64,000 nucleotides of DNA from VRUE01 sp035260485 (GTDB lineage Bacteria; Actinomycetota; Thermoleophilia; Solirubrobacterales; 70-9). The position numbers and the translations under genes are program-made. Location of the stretch: contig DATFVC010000070.1 of NCBI GenBank assembly GCA_035260485.1, forward strand, positions 24,605-88,604, written 5' to 3'. Positions 1 to 8,335 of the stretch are shown here, in pieces; within the stretch, counting starts at the first letter, position 1; the number at the start of each line of letters is the position of its first letter. Below the pieces are notes generated by a model that had not been told where the DNA came from, made no database searches, and worked only from the letters and a program-made list of their open reading frames with translations.

Positions 1-1727
1 GTCTCGGCGCTGAGCACGTCGTGCGCGAATCCACGCAGTGGCCCTCGCAGCCAGGCGGCCACCGGAATCGAGAATCCCTGCTTCGGGCCGCGCAGGACCT
101 CCTTCGGCAGCAGCGGCGCCAGGGCGCGGCGCAGCAGCCGCTTCTTAGCGAGGCCGCGGACCTTGAGCGGGGTCGCCAGGCCGAGCGCCATCGAGGCGAC
201 CTCGTTGTCGAGAAAGGGAACACGCAGCTCCAGCGAGTGCGCCATGCTCGAGCGGTCGGTCTTGACCAGCAGGTCGTCGACCAGATAGATGCCAAGATCG
301 ACGTCCTGCAGACGGGCCAGCGGCTCCGCCCCCACGGTCTCCGCGTAGCGCTCGCGGTAGAGGTCGACTGGGTCCCAGCCAGGGTCCTGATTCCCCAGCA
401 GCGAGGCCTGGAGCTGCCGGGAGAAGATCTCCTTCCAGGCGTGGTGGCGCTCGAGCGGCGATAGGTGGGCGCCCCGTGCGAAGCGCTTTGCTTTGTAGTC
501 GAGGCTGACCTTGGAGTCGGAGCTGGGCAGCCGCTCGGCCAAGGGCGCGGCAAGCGCGGCGAGGCGACCGATGCGCGGCGCGAGCAGGTCGGCCACATAG
601 GTGTAATAGCCGCCGAACAGCTCGTCGCCGCCCTCGCCGGAGAGGGCGACCTTGACCTCCCCCGCCGCCAGCTCGGAGACGAGGTAGGTCGGCAGCGCCG
701 AGGAGTCGCCGAAGGGCTCGTCGAAGGCCTCAACCAGCTTCGGCAGGAGCTCGACCGCGTCGGGCCGGAGGACGATCTCGTGGTGCTCGGCGCCGTAGCG
801 CTCGGCGACGAGCCGCGCCCGATCGAGCTCGTCGAAGCTCGACTCCTCGAAACCGACCGAGAAGGTCTTGACCGGGTCGGCCTGCTCGCCCGCCGCGAGC
901 GCCACGATCCCCGCCGAATCGACCCCGCCCGAGAGCAGCACCCCGACCGGCACGTCGGCGACGAGGTGGGCGCGGATCGAGCCGCGCAGGGTCTCGCGCA
1001 GCTCGCCGGCCAGCTCCGCCTCGGGGCGGCGCCTGACCTGCCCGGCCTCGACCGGCGCCGGGCGCGCGTACCGCCTCTGGGTCAGCTCGCCATCGCGCCA
1101 GATCGCCAGCGTGCCCTGCGGCAGCTTGCGCGCCTCGGCGAAGATCGTCAGCGGCGCCGGGATCGAGTTGAAGGCGAGGTAGGCGGCGACAGCCTGGGGG
1201 TCGATCCGACGCGAGAAGCCGGGCTGCTCGAGCATCGCCTTCAGCTCCGATGCGAATGACAGCATCCCCTCGGCGAGCCGGTAGTAGAGCGGCTTGACCC
1301 CAAAGCGGTCACGGGCCAGCAGCAGACGGCGCTCGCGGCCGTCCCAAAGCGCGATGGCGAACATCCCCCGTAGGCGCTCGACGAATGCGTCGCCGTGCTC
1401 CTCATATAGATGAACAAGGACCTCGGTATCCGAGGCGGTGGCGAATCGGTGCCCGCGCCGCTCCAGCTCGCCGCGCAGCTCGCGGTAGTTGTAGATCTCG
1501 CCGTTCTGGACGACGGTGACGCTGCCGTCCTCGTTGGAGATCGGCTGATCGCCGTGCTCGAGGTCGATGATCGAGAGTCGCCGCATCGCCAAGGCGACCC
1601 CACCCTCGTGAAATAGGCCATCGCTGTCTGGCCCGCGATGCGTCAGCCGCGAGTTCATCGCCTTCACGGTCTCGACATCCGCCACCGCGCCGCGTCCGGC
1701 GACGGCCATTCCACAAATCCCACACAT
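1..1727 (-). CDS. asnB: Asparagine synthetase, glutamine-hydrolysing (3' end outside window)
   Basis: The protein begins MCGICG, so the N-terminal nucleophile Cys2 of class II glutamine amidotransferases is present after Met removal. The glutaminase domain fills about residues 1-200 (THRGPDSDG, NGEIYNY and the SDTEV segment are visible). The synthetase domain follows with the pyrophosphate loop LLSGGVDS and the SGEGGDELFGGY motif. The family transfers glutamine amide nitrogen to aspartate in an ATP-dependent reaction. Many actinobacterial paralogues in glycan clusters amidate other carboxylates. The 575 codons seen run off the left edge with only the C-terminal tail missing. The start is the ATG giving Cys2. 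The gene lies downstream of a sugar transferase and a DUF354 glycosyltransferase on the same strand, so an envelope-glycan role is as plausible as asparagine supply. Confidence 0.93.
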   Translation of the reverse strand, partial: MCGICGMAVAGRGAVADVETVKAMNSRLTHRGPDSDGLFHEGGVALAMRRLSIIDLEHGDQPISNEDGSVTVVQNGEIYNYRELRGELERRGHRFATASDTEVLVHLYEEHGDAFVERLRGMFAIALWDGRERRLLLARDRFGVKPLYYRLAEGMLSFASELKAMLEQPGFSRRIDPQAVAAYLAFNSIPAPLTIFAEARKLPQGTLAIWRDGELTQRRYARPAPVEAGQVRRRPEAELAGELRETLRGSIRAHLVADVPVGVLLSGGVDSAGIVALAAGEQADPVKTFSVGFEESSFDELDRARLVAERYGAEHHEIVLRPDAVELLPKLVEAFDEPFGDSSALPTYLVSELAAGEVKVALSGEGGDELFGGYYTYVADLLAPRIGRLAALAAPLAERLPSSDSKVSLDYKAKRFARGAHLSPLERHHAWKEIFSRQLQASLLGNQDPGWDPVDLYRERYAETVGAEPLARLQDVDLGIYLVDDLLVKTDRSSMAHSLELRVPFLDNEVASMALGLATPLKVRGLAKKRLLRRALAPLLPKEVLRGPKQGFSIPVAAWLRGPLRGFAHDVLSAE

Positions 1728-1753
1728 GCGCGGCAGTCTCGCAGTCCCAAACA

Positions 1754-1803
1754 GACGTGCCGGGAGTTATGCACCTATATGGACCGCTAACTCCCGGCAC
1801 GTC
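1754..1803. repeat. Intergenic hairpin repeat, 16-bp perfect arms
   Basis: Arms GACGTGCCGGGAGTTA and its exact complement flank an 18-nt loop containing GCACCTATATGGACC. The loop is nearly the reverse complement of the loop of the hairpin at 24296-24345. It lies between the sugar transferase stop and the asnB start. There is no T tract, so it is not a textbook terminator. Confidence 0.85.
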
Positions 1804-1805
1804 CC

Positions 1806-2399
1806 CTAGTCGGGGGCGGCAGGGCCGCGGCCGAGGACCTTGACCACCGTGGCCATGAGGACGCTGATGTAGAGGGAGACCGAGCGGTCGGCGATGTACT
1901 CCATGTCGTGGGCGAGCTTGTCTGCCCATGACTCCTCGCGGGTCATCCGCGTCTGGGCGAAGCCGGTGACACCGGGGCGGACGACGAGCCGCTGCCAGTA
2001 CTGGGGGATCTCCTCGCAGAGCTCGGTGAAGAAGGCCGGCCGGATCGGTCGCGGACCGACCACCGCCATGTCCCCCCGCAGCACGTTCCACAGCTGCGGC
2101 ACCTCGTCGAGATGGATCGCACGCAGCAGGCGACCGATCCGGGTCACCTCGAGTTCGGTGCGGCGCGACAGCTCCTCCCCCAGATACGGCCCCAGGCGAT
2201 CCTCCGCATCCGGCCTGAGGGTACGTAACTTGTACATGCGGAAGAGCCGCCCAGACCAGCCCACACGAGCACCGTGGTAGAAGAGCGGCCGGCCGGAGGT
2301 CAGCACGATTGCGAGCGCGGTCAGCGCCAGCAGCGGCGAGAGCACCAAAAGGAAGGTCGCCGAGATCATGATGTCGAGGCCGCGCAGGACCCGGTCCAC
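1806..2399 (-). CDS. Undecaprenyl-phosphate sugar-1-phosphate transferase (bacterial sugar transferase family)
   Basis: This 197-residue protein matches the catalytic part of the WcaJ/RfbP-like initiating transferases, which load the first sugar phosphate onto a membrane polyprenyl phosphate carrier. Visible features are an N-terminal hydrophobic segment at about residues 10-35, then YKLRTLRPDAE, the HLDEVPQLWNVLRGDMAVVGPRP block, and RPGVTGFAQ, in family order. It is the short single-helix form. The start is GTG. The frame is open for about 30 codons further upstream (RPVDRVLRG reads like family sequence), but no ATG, GTG or TTG is available there. It follows the DUF354 glycosyltransferase gene by about 80 bp and probably shares its transcript. 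Confidence 0.92.
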   Translation of the reverse strand: MDRVLRGLDIMISATFLLVLSPLLALTALAIVLTSGRPLFYHGARVGWSGRLFRMYKLRTLRPDAEDRLGPYLGEELSRRTELEVTRIGRLLRAIHLDEVPQLWNVLRGDMAVVGPRPIRPAFFTELCEEIPQYWQRLVVRPGVTGFAQTRMTREESWADKLAHDMEYIADRSVSLYISVLMATVVKVLGRGPAAPD

Positions 2400-2478
2400 G
2401 GGCCGCGACTCGCCGTCTCCGGCGAGCGCGATGAAGTGCTCCAGCTCGGCCTGGACGTCTGCGGGCAGAGCGAGAGAG

Positions 2479-3519
2479 TCAGCTCGAGATGTGGCTTGCC
2501 GCGGGATGGTCGGCTCCGACGGTACCTAGGATCGTCTCGACGAGGAGATTAGGGTCCCGCCTGGTCGGAGTCGCGTCGGCGGTGCGCTTCTCGAGCTGGA
2601 TCGCGCGGGGGTCGGTCAACGGCCGCAGCCGGCCGGAGCGGATCAGCGCTTCGTCGACCCCGCCAAGGCGGCCGCCGTAGGTCGTGTACACGGGCGTGCC
2701 GAGCGCCGCCGCCTCGCGGTTCATCGTGCCACCGGCGGAAACGACCAGGTCGGCGAGGGCGACCAGGCTCTGCGCCTCGACCGCCCCCGGCGGCAGGATC
2801 AGCGAGGGCAGCGCCAGGCTCTCGACCAGCTCGCGCTGGGCCTGGGTGCGGGGCAGGACGATCGCGTGCACTCCGCCGTCGTTGCCAAGCCGATCCAGAA
2901 CCTTGGGGAAGAGCGGGTTCGACTTGCGGTGGTAGAGGGAGACGTCGGGTGGAGGACGGACAACGACGACGACGCGCCCGGTATCGACCGAGAGTCGCTT
3001 CAGCGCATCCGGGTCGGGCTCGAAGTCGTAGAGGTAGTACTCCTCCTTCAGCCCTGGATAGGCGAAGAGCTTCCCGGGTCCGACCCCGAAGCGGCGCAGC
3101 CGCTCGGCCGGGACCGAGTCGGGGAACATCACCCGCCTGGCGAGGCGACAGCCGATCCGGTGCTGGGTGACCGCGTACTCGTAGTCGTGCATGTTGGCCT
3201 CGGGCACGCCGAGCAACCGCGCCGCAATCGCCAGGTCGTTGGAGCCGTGGGCGAGGGCAAGATCGAAGGAGCGGCCGCGGCCGAAGCCGATCATCGCCGT
3301 CGTGCGAGCGCCGAGCCGCTGCGCCTTGCGCAACCGCGAGGCGCCGCCGTGGCGACCGATCGGGGTGTGCTCCATTCCGTGCAGCTCGAGCAGCGCCTGG
3401 GTCTGCGCGTAGTCGCGCGAGGTGACCTCGATCGTGTGGCCCTGTTCGCGCAGCCGCTCGATGATCGGGCGCAGCACCAGCACGTGAGCCGGTGCGCTCA
3501 TGTCCACCCAGATCTTCAA
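2479..3519 (-). CDS. DUF354 family glycosyltransferase-like protein
   Basis: The 346-residue product starts MKIWVDMSAPAHVLVLRPII, the hallmark N-terminus of DUF354 proteins, which have a GT-B (MurG/UDP-GlcNAc epimerase-like) fold. A C-terminal Rossmann half carries VVVVRPPPD, IVLPRTQAQ and the SAGGTMNREAAALGTPVYTTYGG block, typical of a sugar-nucleotide binding half. The family is often found in archaeal and bacterial surface glycan loci, but its reaction is not established. It overlaps nothing and begins 4 bp after the glyA stop, so it is probably co-transcribed with glyA upstream and the sugar transferase downstream. Confidence 0.85.
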   Translation of the reverse strand: MKIWVDMSAPAHVLVLRPIIERLREQGHTIEVTSRDYAQTQALLELHGMEHTPIGRHGGASRLRKAQRLGARTTAMIGFGRGRSFDLALAHGSNDLAIAARLLGVPEANMHDYEYAVTQHRIGCRLARRVMFPDSVPAERLRRFGVGPGKLFAYPGLKEEYYLYDFEPDPDALKRLSVDTGRVVVVVRPPPDVSLYHRKSNPLFPKVLDRLGNDGGVHAIVLPRTQAQRELVESLALPSLILPPGAVEAQSLVALADLVVSAGGTMNREAAALGTPVYTTYGGRLGGVDEALIRSGRLRPLTDPRAIQLEKRTADATPTRRDPNLLVETILGTVGADHPAASHISS

Positions 3520-3523
3520 CTGC

Positions 3524-4804
3524 TCAGACAGCGGCGGCGGAGAGCTGGGGATACAGCGGGTAGCACTCCATCAGTGCCCTGGTGCGTTCGGCCAGCGCCG
3601 CTTTCTCGGCGTCGAAGTCGCCGCTGAGGGCGGTGGCAATCACCGCGGCGATCTCGCCCAGGTCGTCCTCGACCATGCCGCGGGTGGTCAGCGCCGGGGT
3701 GCCGATGCGCAGGCCGGAGGGATTCATCGGCGGCCGCTCGTCGAAGGGGATCGCGTTGCGGTTGACCGTGATCCCGACCTCCTCCAGGCGCGCCTCGGCG
3801 GTCTTGCCGTCGAGGCCGCTGGGGGTGAGATCGACGAGGACCAGGTGGACGTCGGTGCCGCCGGTGAGGACCGGTACGCCGTTCGCTTCGAGGCCGGCGG
3901 CGAACGCCTGCGCGTTGGCGATCGTCTGGCGCTGGCGGGCGCGGAACTGCTCGCCGGCGGCGATCCGCATCGCCACCGCCTTGGCGGCGATCGTGTGCAT
4001 CAGCGGCCCGCCCTGCTGGCCGGGGAAGATCGCCTTGTCGATCGCCTTGGCGTGCTCCTCGCGGGTGAGGATCATGCCGCTGCGCGGCCCGCAGAGCGTC
4101 TTGTGGATCGTCGTCGTGACGACGTCCGCGTACGGCACCGGGTTGGGGTGCTCGCCGGCGGCGACGAGGCCGGCGAAGTGCGCCATGTCGACCATCAGCT
4201 TGGCGCCGACCGAGTCGGCGATCGCGCGGAAGGCGGCGAAGTCGAGCTGCCGCGGGTAGGCCGACCAGCCAGCGACGATCAGCTTCGGCCTGTGCTCATG
4301 GGCGAGCCTCTCGACCTCCTCCATGTCGACCCGCAGGTCCTCGCGGCGAACGTGGTAGGCGACGATCTCATAGAGCTTGCCGGAGACGTTCAGCTTCATC
4401 CCGTGGGTGAGGTGGCCGCCGTGGTCCAGCGCCATTCCCATGATCGTGTCGCCCGGCTCGATCAGCGCCATGTAGGCGGCGTTGTTGGCCTGGGCGCCGG
4501 CGTGGGGCTGGACGTTGGCGTGCTCGGCTCCGAATAGCTCCTTGGCCCGGTCTATCGCCAGCTGCTCGGCGACATCGACCTCCTCGCAGCCGCCGTAGTA
4601 GCGCTTGCCGGGGTAGCCCTCGGCGTACTTGTTGGTGAGCACCGAGCCGACGGCTTCCAAGATCGCCTGCGGCACGAAGTTCTCCGAGGCGATCATCTCG
4701 AGCGTCCCCTGCTGGCGCCGCAGCTCGGCCTCGAGCACGGCGGCGATCGCCGGGTCGACCTCGGTCAGGGGCGCCGCCTGGAGGTTTTCGGGTAGCTCGC
4801 TCAA
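3524..4804 (-). CDS. glyA: Serine hydroxymethyltransferase
   Basis: SHMT interconverts serine plus tetrahydrofolate and glycine plus 5,10-methylene-tetrahydrofolate in the cytosol. The SHMT landmarks are all present: LIASENF-like MIASENF, NKYAEGYPGKRYYGG, ELFGAEHANVQPHAGAQAN, DMAHFAGL, and the PLP lysine in TTTIHKTLCGPR (usually TTTTHKTLRGPR). From the TTG at 4804 the product is 426 residues, the normal length. The frame stays open further upstream but would then overlap the divergent secreted-protein gene. No good ribosome binding site precedes TTG, so a leaderless or weak start is possible. Confidence 0.95.
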   Translation of the reverse strand: MSELPENLQAAPLTEVDPAIAAVLEAELRRQQGTLEMIASENFVPQAILEAVGSVLTNKYAEGYPGKRYYGGCEEVDVAEQLAIDRAKELFGAEHANVQPHAGAQANNAAYMALIEPGDTIMGMALDHGGHLTHGMKLNVSGKLYEIVAYHVRREDLRVDMEEVERLAHEHRPKLIVAGWSAYPRQLDFAAFRAIADSVGAKLMVDMAHFAGLVAAGEHPNPVPYADVVTTTIHKTLCGPRSGMILTREEHAKAIDKAIFPGQQGGPLMHTIAAKAVAMRIAAGEQFRARQRQTIANAQAFAAGLEANGVPVLTGGTDVHLVLVDLTPSGLDGKTAEARLEEVGITVNRNAIPFDERPPMNPSGLRIGTPALTTRGMVEDDLGEIAAVIATALSGDFDAEKAALAERTRALMECYPLYPQLSAAAV

Positions 4805-4839
4805 GGTGAACGACGATACCAACGGACCGGGATAGCCTG

Positions 4840-5607
4840 ATGCCGGTGAAGGGCCGCTCCTCGCTTGCAATCGCGACTCTGTTCCTTGCCCTCTCAGCGC
4901 CGATCGCATCAGCGGATGTCGCCAATCCCTGCCGCAGCCCCGAAGCCGGTCACCTGCTCTGCCCGAACCTGAGGATCGGTCGCCCTGCCGACCTCTACTT
5001 GGAACGAGCGGGGGCCGGGCAGCTGCGCCTGCGGGCGACCAGCAACGTCAAGAGCCGCGGTCGCGGGCCGATGGAGCTGCATGGAAGCCGCAGCGGCTGG
5101 CACACGATGCGGGTCGCGCAGCGCATCCACCGCGCCGGCGGCGGGCGGCTCGTCGTTCCCACCCGCGCCACGTTGCACTTCACCAGCGTCGGCTCCTACT
5201 TCGGCGGCTCTTACTGGAAGGTCCACCAGCTCGCTCGCTTCGAGCTCTGGTCAGTTGACCGACACCACCAGCCGAAGCGACTGGTGCGAACCGGCCCAAA
5301 GCTCAACTACTGCCTGCGCGACCTGGAGCGCACGCGCCCCGGCCGGCGCTCCCCTGGCAACGCGCACTACCCTGGCTGCGACCAGAGCCCCTTCACCGAC
5401 GCCGTCACGCTCGGCACCTCGGTCGGCTGGTCGGACATCTACCCCGCGGACTACGACAAGCAGTGGATCGACGTGAGTGGCCTGCGTGGCTGCTTCGCCT
5501 TCACGATGATCGTCGACCCAAATCACCTCCTCTATGAGTCGAATGAGCGCGACAACAGCTCGCGTCGTCTAGTCCGCCTCCCCTATCGCGGCCAGCCGGG
5601 CTGCTAA
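4840..5607 (+). CDS. Secreted lysyl-oxidase-like protein
   Basis: A signal peptide is evident at residues 1-26 (positive start, hydrophobic core LAIATLFLALSAPIA, cleavage near ASA-DVA). The mature part shows the bacterial lysyl-oxidase-like pattern: LLCPNLRIGRPADLYLE, RGRGPMELHG, a YWKVHQLARFELW block, LNYCLRDLE, GWSDIYPADYDKQWIDV and MIVDPNHLLYESNERDN. Five or more Cys suggest disulfides. Animal lysyl oxidases hold copper with several closely spaced histidines. Here the matching block has only one His, so amine oxidase activity is doubtful. The last 38 bp overlap the 3' end of the convergent tsaC gene. Confidence 0.72.
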   Translation: MPVKGRSSLAIATLFLALSAPIASADVANPCRSPEAGHLLCPNLRIGRPADLYLERAGAGQLRLRATSNVKSRGRGPMELHGSRSGWHTMRVAQRIHRAGGGRLVVPTRATLHFTSVGSYFGGSYWKVHQLARFELWSVDRHHQPKRLVRTGPKLNYCLRDLERTRPGRRSPGNAHYPGCDQSPFTDAVTLGTSVGWSDIYPADYDKQWIDVSGLRGCFAFTMIVDPNHLLYESNERDNSSRRLVRLPYRGQPGC

Positions 5608-6213
5608 ATCCCCTCCCGAGAGGCCGCCCTCGCGCAGGACGGTCCACTCACCTTCCTCATCGAAACGGGTCAAGTCGACCACGGTCGAGGGCAGTCCGGT
5701 CAGCTCTCCGCCGTCGATTGCGAAGTCGACCGCAGCGACGATCTCGGCCGGAACATCGTCGAAGCGAGCCGGCGCCGGCTCGCCGCTCAGGTTCGCCGAG
5801 GTCTGGAAGAGAGGACACATAGCCCCCGCGAGCGGCCCTCCGATCAGGCGAACGCCAAGCCGGGCGGGATCCTCGCGGCAGGCGAGCGGATAGCGGCGCC
5901 GAGGGTTGTCGATGACCAGCGTCACCGGGCCTGGAAGCACGGAACCCACCGCCCGTTGCGTGCGCGGCCCCAGATCCTCGACCAGCTCGCGCATCGCCAG
6001 CGGCGAGAAGTACATGACTGCCGAGGGTTTGCCGTTATCGCGACCCTTGATCTGGTGGATGCGCTCGATCGCCGCAGCGTCGAGCGGATCGCAGGCGAGG
6101 CCGTAGAGGCCATCGGCCGGGAAGACGGCGACGCCACCGCCGGCAATCGTTCGCTCCAGAGCGCTGCGAGCGTTGCTGGCGCCATCACGCTCTATGGAGA
6201 TGAGCTCCGTCAC
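5569..6213 (-). CDS. tsaC: Threonylcarbamoyl-AMP synthase (YrdC/Sua5 domain)
   Basis: The 214-residue protein is a single YrdC domain that makes threonylcarbamoyl-adenylate from threonine, bicarbonate and ATP, the first step of t6A37 tRNA modification. Motifs seen: VAVFPADGLYGLACDP, IKGRDNGKPSAVMY, LPGPVTLVI, RLGVRLIG, and FQTSANLSGEPAP followed by PSTVVDL. It lacks the C-terminal Sua5 extension. The GTG start overlaps the prmC stop by 4 bp (GTGA), so translation is probably coupled. The gene ends the rpmE-DUF1385-prfA-prmC-tsaC run, a widely conserved order. Confidence 0.94.
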   Translation of the reverse strand: MTELISIERDGASNARSALERTIAGGGVAVFPADGLYGLACDPLDAAAIERIHQIKGRDNGKPSAVMYFSPLAMRELVEDLGPRTQRAVGSVLPGPVTLVIDNPRRRYPLACREDPARLGVRLIGGPLAGAMCPLFQTSANLSGEPAPARFDDVPAEIVAAVDFAIDGGELTGLPSTVVDLTRFDEEGEWTVLREGGLSGGDLAARLAAIGEAD

Positions 6214-7091
6214 GGCGATCTGTCCCGACGCCCGATGACGACGCGGAGGATGCCGGCGAGATCGGCGCGGGTCTCAATCGCCCCGAAGCCGGCCCCCCGC
6301 ATGAGCTCGGCCACAGCCCCCGCTTGCCCCTCCCCCACCTCCAAGGCAAGAACCAGGCCCGCGGTCGTCTTTTGTTGCGCTTTGGGTAACAAAAGACGAC
6401 CGCGGTCGGCAAGCAGGCCGCGGATCGCGTCGAGCCCGTCGGCGCCGGCGAGCAACGCTTGGCGGGGTTCCCATTTGGTCACCTCGGGCTCGAGGTCGCC
6501 CCACTCGCTCTCAGCCACGTAGGGCAGGTTGGCGACGATCAGGTCGAGCTCGTCAAGGCCCGGCGGAAGCGTCGCCTCGACCAGCTTGACCCGCTCCGCC
6601 AGGCCGAGCCGCGCAGCGTTGGCGCTGGCGACTTCGAGCGCCGCACGCGATGCATCGGTCGCGATCACCTCACAGCTCGGCAGCTCGCCAGCGATTGCCA
6701 GCGCAATCGCACCCGATCCAGTTCCAATGTCGAGCACTCGTCGCGGGCCCAGCTCCAGCGCCAGCTCGACCAGCAGCTCGGTCTCCGGGCGCGGAATCAG
6801 CACCCGACGGTCGACCGTCAGCTCGATCGAGCGGAATCCTTTGCGGCCGAGGATGTAGGCGACCGGCTCGCGTCGCAACCGCCGCCGCACCATCTCTCCG
6901 AACCGCCTCGCGGCTGGGGCTGGTACTCCAAGCTCCGGCTCGGTCGCCATCCGCGCCCGGCTCCACCCGGTCGCCTCGGCGAGCAGCAGCTCGGCATCGA
7001 GTCGTGGCGTTTCGACCCCCATCGCAGCGAGAGCGTCGGCCGCGCCGCCCAAGGCTTCGCGGACACTGCCGGCCGTTGCCGCCGCAGCCAC
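6210..7091 (-). CDS. prmC: Peptide chain release factor glutamine methyltransferase
   Basis: PrmC methylates the GGQ glutamine of release factors. The N-terminal helical domain (about 1-90) is followed by a Rossmann methyltransferase fold with the SAM motif VLDIGTGSGAIALAIA and a catalytic NLPYV in place of the usual NPPY. It lies directly after prfA, its substrate gene (stop and start 3 bp apart). Compared with typical PrmC, the stretch between GLDAIRGLLA and LALEVGEGQ carries about 15-19 extra residues (RGRLLLPKAQQKTTAG). They are encoded by a perfect palindrome at 6359-6405. The GTG start at 7091 gives 293 residues. Confidence 0.95.
   Translation of the reverse strand: MAAAATAGSVREALGGAADALAAMGVETPRLDAELLLAEATGWSRARMATEPELGVPAPAARRFGEMVRRRLRREPVAYILGRKGFRSIELTVDRRVLIPRPETELLVELALELGPRRVLDIGTGSGAIALAIAGELPSCEVIATDASRAALEVASANAARLGLAERVKLVEATLPPGLDELDLIVANLPYVAESEWGDLEPEVTKWEPRQALLAGADGLDAIRGLLADRGRLLLPKAQQKTTAGLVLALEVGEGQAGAVAELMRGAGFGAIETRADLAGILRVVIGRRDRSP
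6359..6405. repeat. Perfect 18-bp inverted repeat embedded in prmC
   Basis: Arms CCGCGGTCGTCTTTTGTT and its exact complement are separated by 11 nt, entirely within the coding sequence and in frame. The encoded segment falls where PrmC homologues normally pass directly from the last helix to the LLALEVG strand. It therefore looks like an in-frame insertion of a palindromic element. Confidence 0.85.
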
Positions 7092-7094
7092 GCC

Positions 7095-8165
7095 TCAGGC
7101 GGTCGAGGCCGCAGCAGCCTCTAGGCGTCGCCGCTTCTCCTCGGCCGCCAGCGCCTCCGAGAACTCGCCCAGCTCGCCGCCCAAAACGGCTTCGATGTTG
7201 TGCGAGGTCAGCTTGATCCGGTGGTCGGTGACGCGGCCCTGGGGGAAGTTGTAAGTGCGAACCTTCTCCGAGCGCTCGCCGCTGCCGACCTGCGCCTTGC
7301 GCTCGGCGGCGACCTTCGCCTGCTGCTCGGCGAGCTCACGCTCGTACAGCCGCGCCCGCAACACCCGCATCGCCTTCTCACGGTTCTGCAGCTGCGACTT
7401 CTCGTCCTGCATCGAGACGACTATCCCGCTCGGCTTGTGCGTGATCCGCACCGCCGAGTCGGTCGTGTTGACCGACTGCCCTCCCGGCCCCGAAGACCGG
7501 TAGACGTCGATCTGCAGGTCGTTCTGGTCGACCTGCACCTCGACTTCCTCCGCCTCCGGCAGCACGGCCACGGTCGCGGTCGAGGTGTGGATACGGCCTT
7601 GGGACTCGGTCTCCGGCACCCGTTGCACGCGATGGGTGCCGCCCTCGTACTTGAAGATCGAGTAGGCGCCCTCGCCCTTGACCGCGAAGGTCACCTCCTT
7701 GAAGCCACCCACCTCGGCCGCCGACTGCGAGAGCACCTCGGTCGCGAAGCCGCGCTCCTCGGCGTAGCGGGTCAGCATCTTGTAGAGGTCGCCGGCGAAC
7801 AGCGCCGCCTCGTCGCCGCCGGTGCCGGCGCGGATCTCGACCAACACGTTCTTGGCGTCGTTGGGGTCGCGCTCGACCATGGCCAGCCGGATCTCCTCTT
7901 CGAGCTCCTCCAACCGCCCCGGCGCCTCCTCGACCATCGAGCGCAGTTCGGCGTCCTCGCCCTCCTCCAGCAGCTCCCGCGCCCCCTCCAGATCGTCCTT
8001 GAGAGTCCGCCACTCAGCCGCCAGCGCCCGAGCCGGCTGCAGCTCCCGATACTCCCGCCCAACCTCGGCATAGCGCTGCCGATCCGAGATGACGGCAGGG
8101 TCCGACATCAGCTTCTCCAGCTCGGAGAACCGCGCTTCGATCTGTTCGACCAGCGACTCGATCAT
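7095..8165 (-). CDS. prfA: Peptide chain release factor 1
   Basis: The 356-residue length is normal for RF1. The N-terminal domain is followed by EIRAGTGGDEAALFAGDLYKML, the class I release factor signature, and the peptidyl-hydrolysis motif in SSGPGGQSVNTTDSAVRITH. The tripeptide reading region falls in the expected place, and RF1 identity is supported by genome context with prmC. RF1 recognises UAA and UAG and acts in the ribosomal A site. The ATG start at 8165 is preceded by the long palindrome at 8199-8318, which separates this gene from DUF1385 by about 170 bp. Confidence 0.96.
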   Translation of the reverse strand: MIESLVEQIEARFSELEKLMSDPAVISDRQRYAEVGREYRELQPARALAAEWRTLKDDLEGARELLEEGEDAELRSMVEEAPGRLEELEEEIRLAMVERDPNDAKNVLVEIRAGTGGDEAALFAGDLYKMLTRYAEERGFATEVLSQSAAEVGGFKEVTFAVKGEGAYSIFKYEGGTHRVQRVPETESQGRIHTSTATVAVLPEAEEVEVQVDQNDLQIDVYRSSGPGGQSVNTTDSAVRITHKPSGIVVSMQDEKSQLQNREKAMRVLRARLYERELAEQQAKVAAERKAQVGSGERSEKVRTYNFPQGRVTDHRIKLTSHNIEAVLGGELGEFSEALAAEEKRRRLEAAAASTA

Positions 8166-8198
8166 GCAGTGAACGATAAGCGCAGCTCGGGCGGGTGG

Positions 8199-8318
8199 CG
8201 CCGGGGTGGGGTGTCCAACCGGACGCGGCGTCCTGTTTTTCGCCCCACCAACTCAACGAGAGAGATACCCCGCATCTGGCGAAAAACCCAGCGTCCGGTT
8301 GGACACCCCACCCCGGCG
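8199..8318. repeat. Nested palindromic repeat, 28-bp perfect outer arms
   Basis: Outer arms at 8199-8226 and 8291-8318 are exact reverse complements. Inside them GTTTTTCGCC (8235-8244) and GGCGAAAAAC (8278-8287) form a second pair. The blocks 8225-8244 and 8278-8292 recur exactly, in opposite orientation, in the element at 30787-30914. It lies between the DUF1385 and prfA genes. It is followed by CCCCGGCGACAGGACCCGC (8311-8329), which recurs at 48622-48640. Confidence 0.9.
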
Positions 8319-8335
8319 ACAGGACCCGCCCGCCG

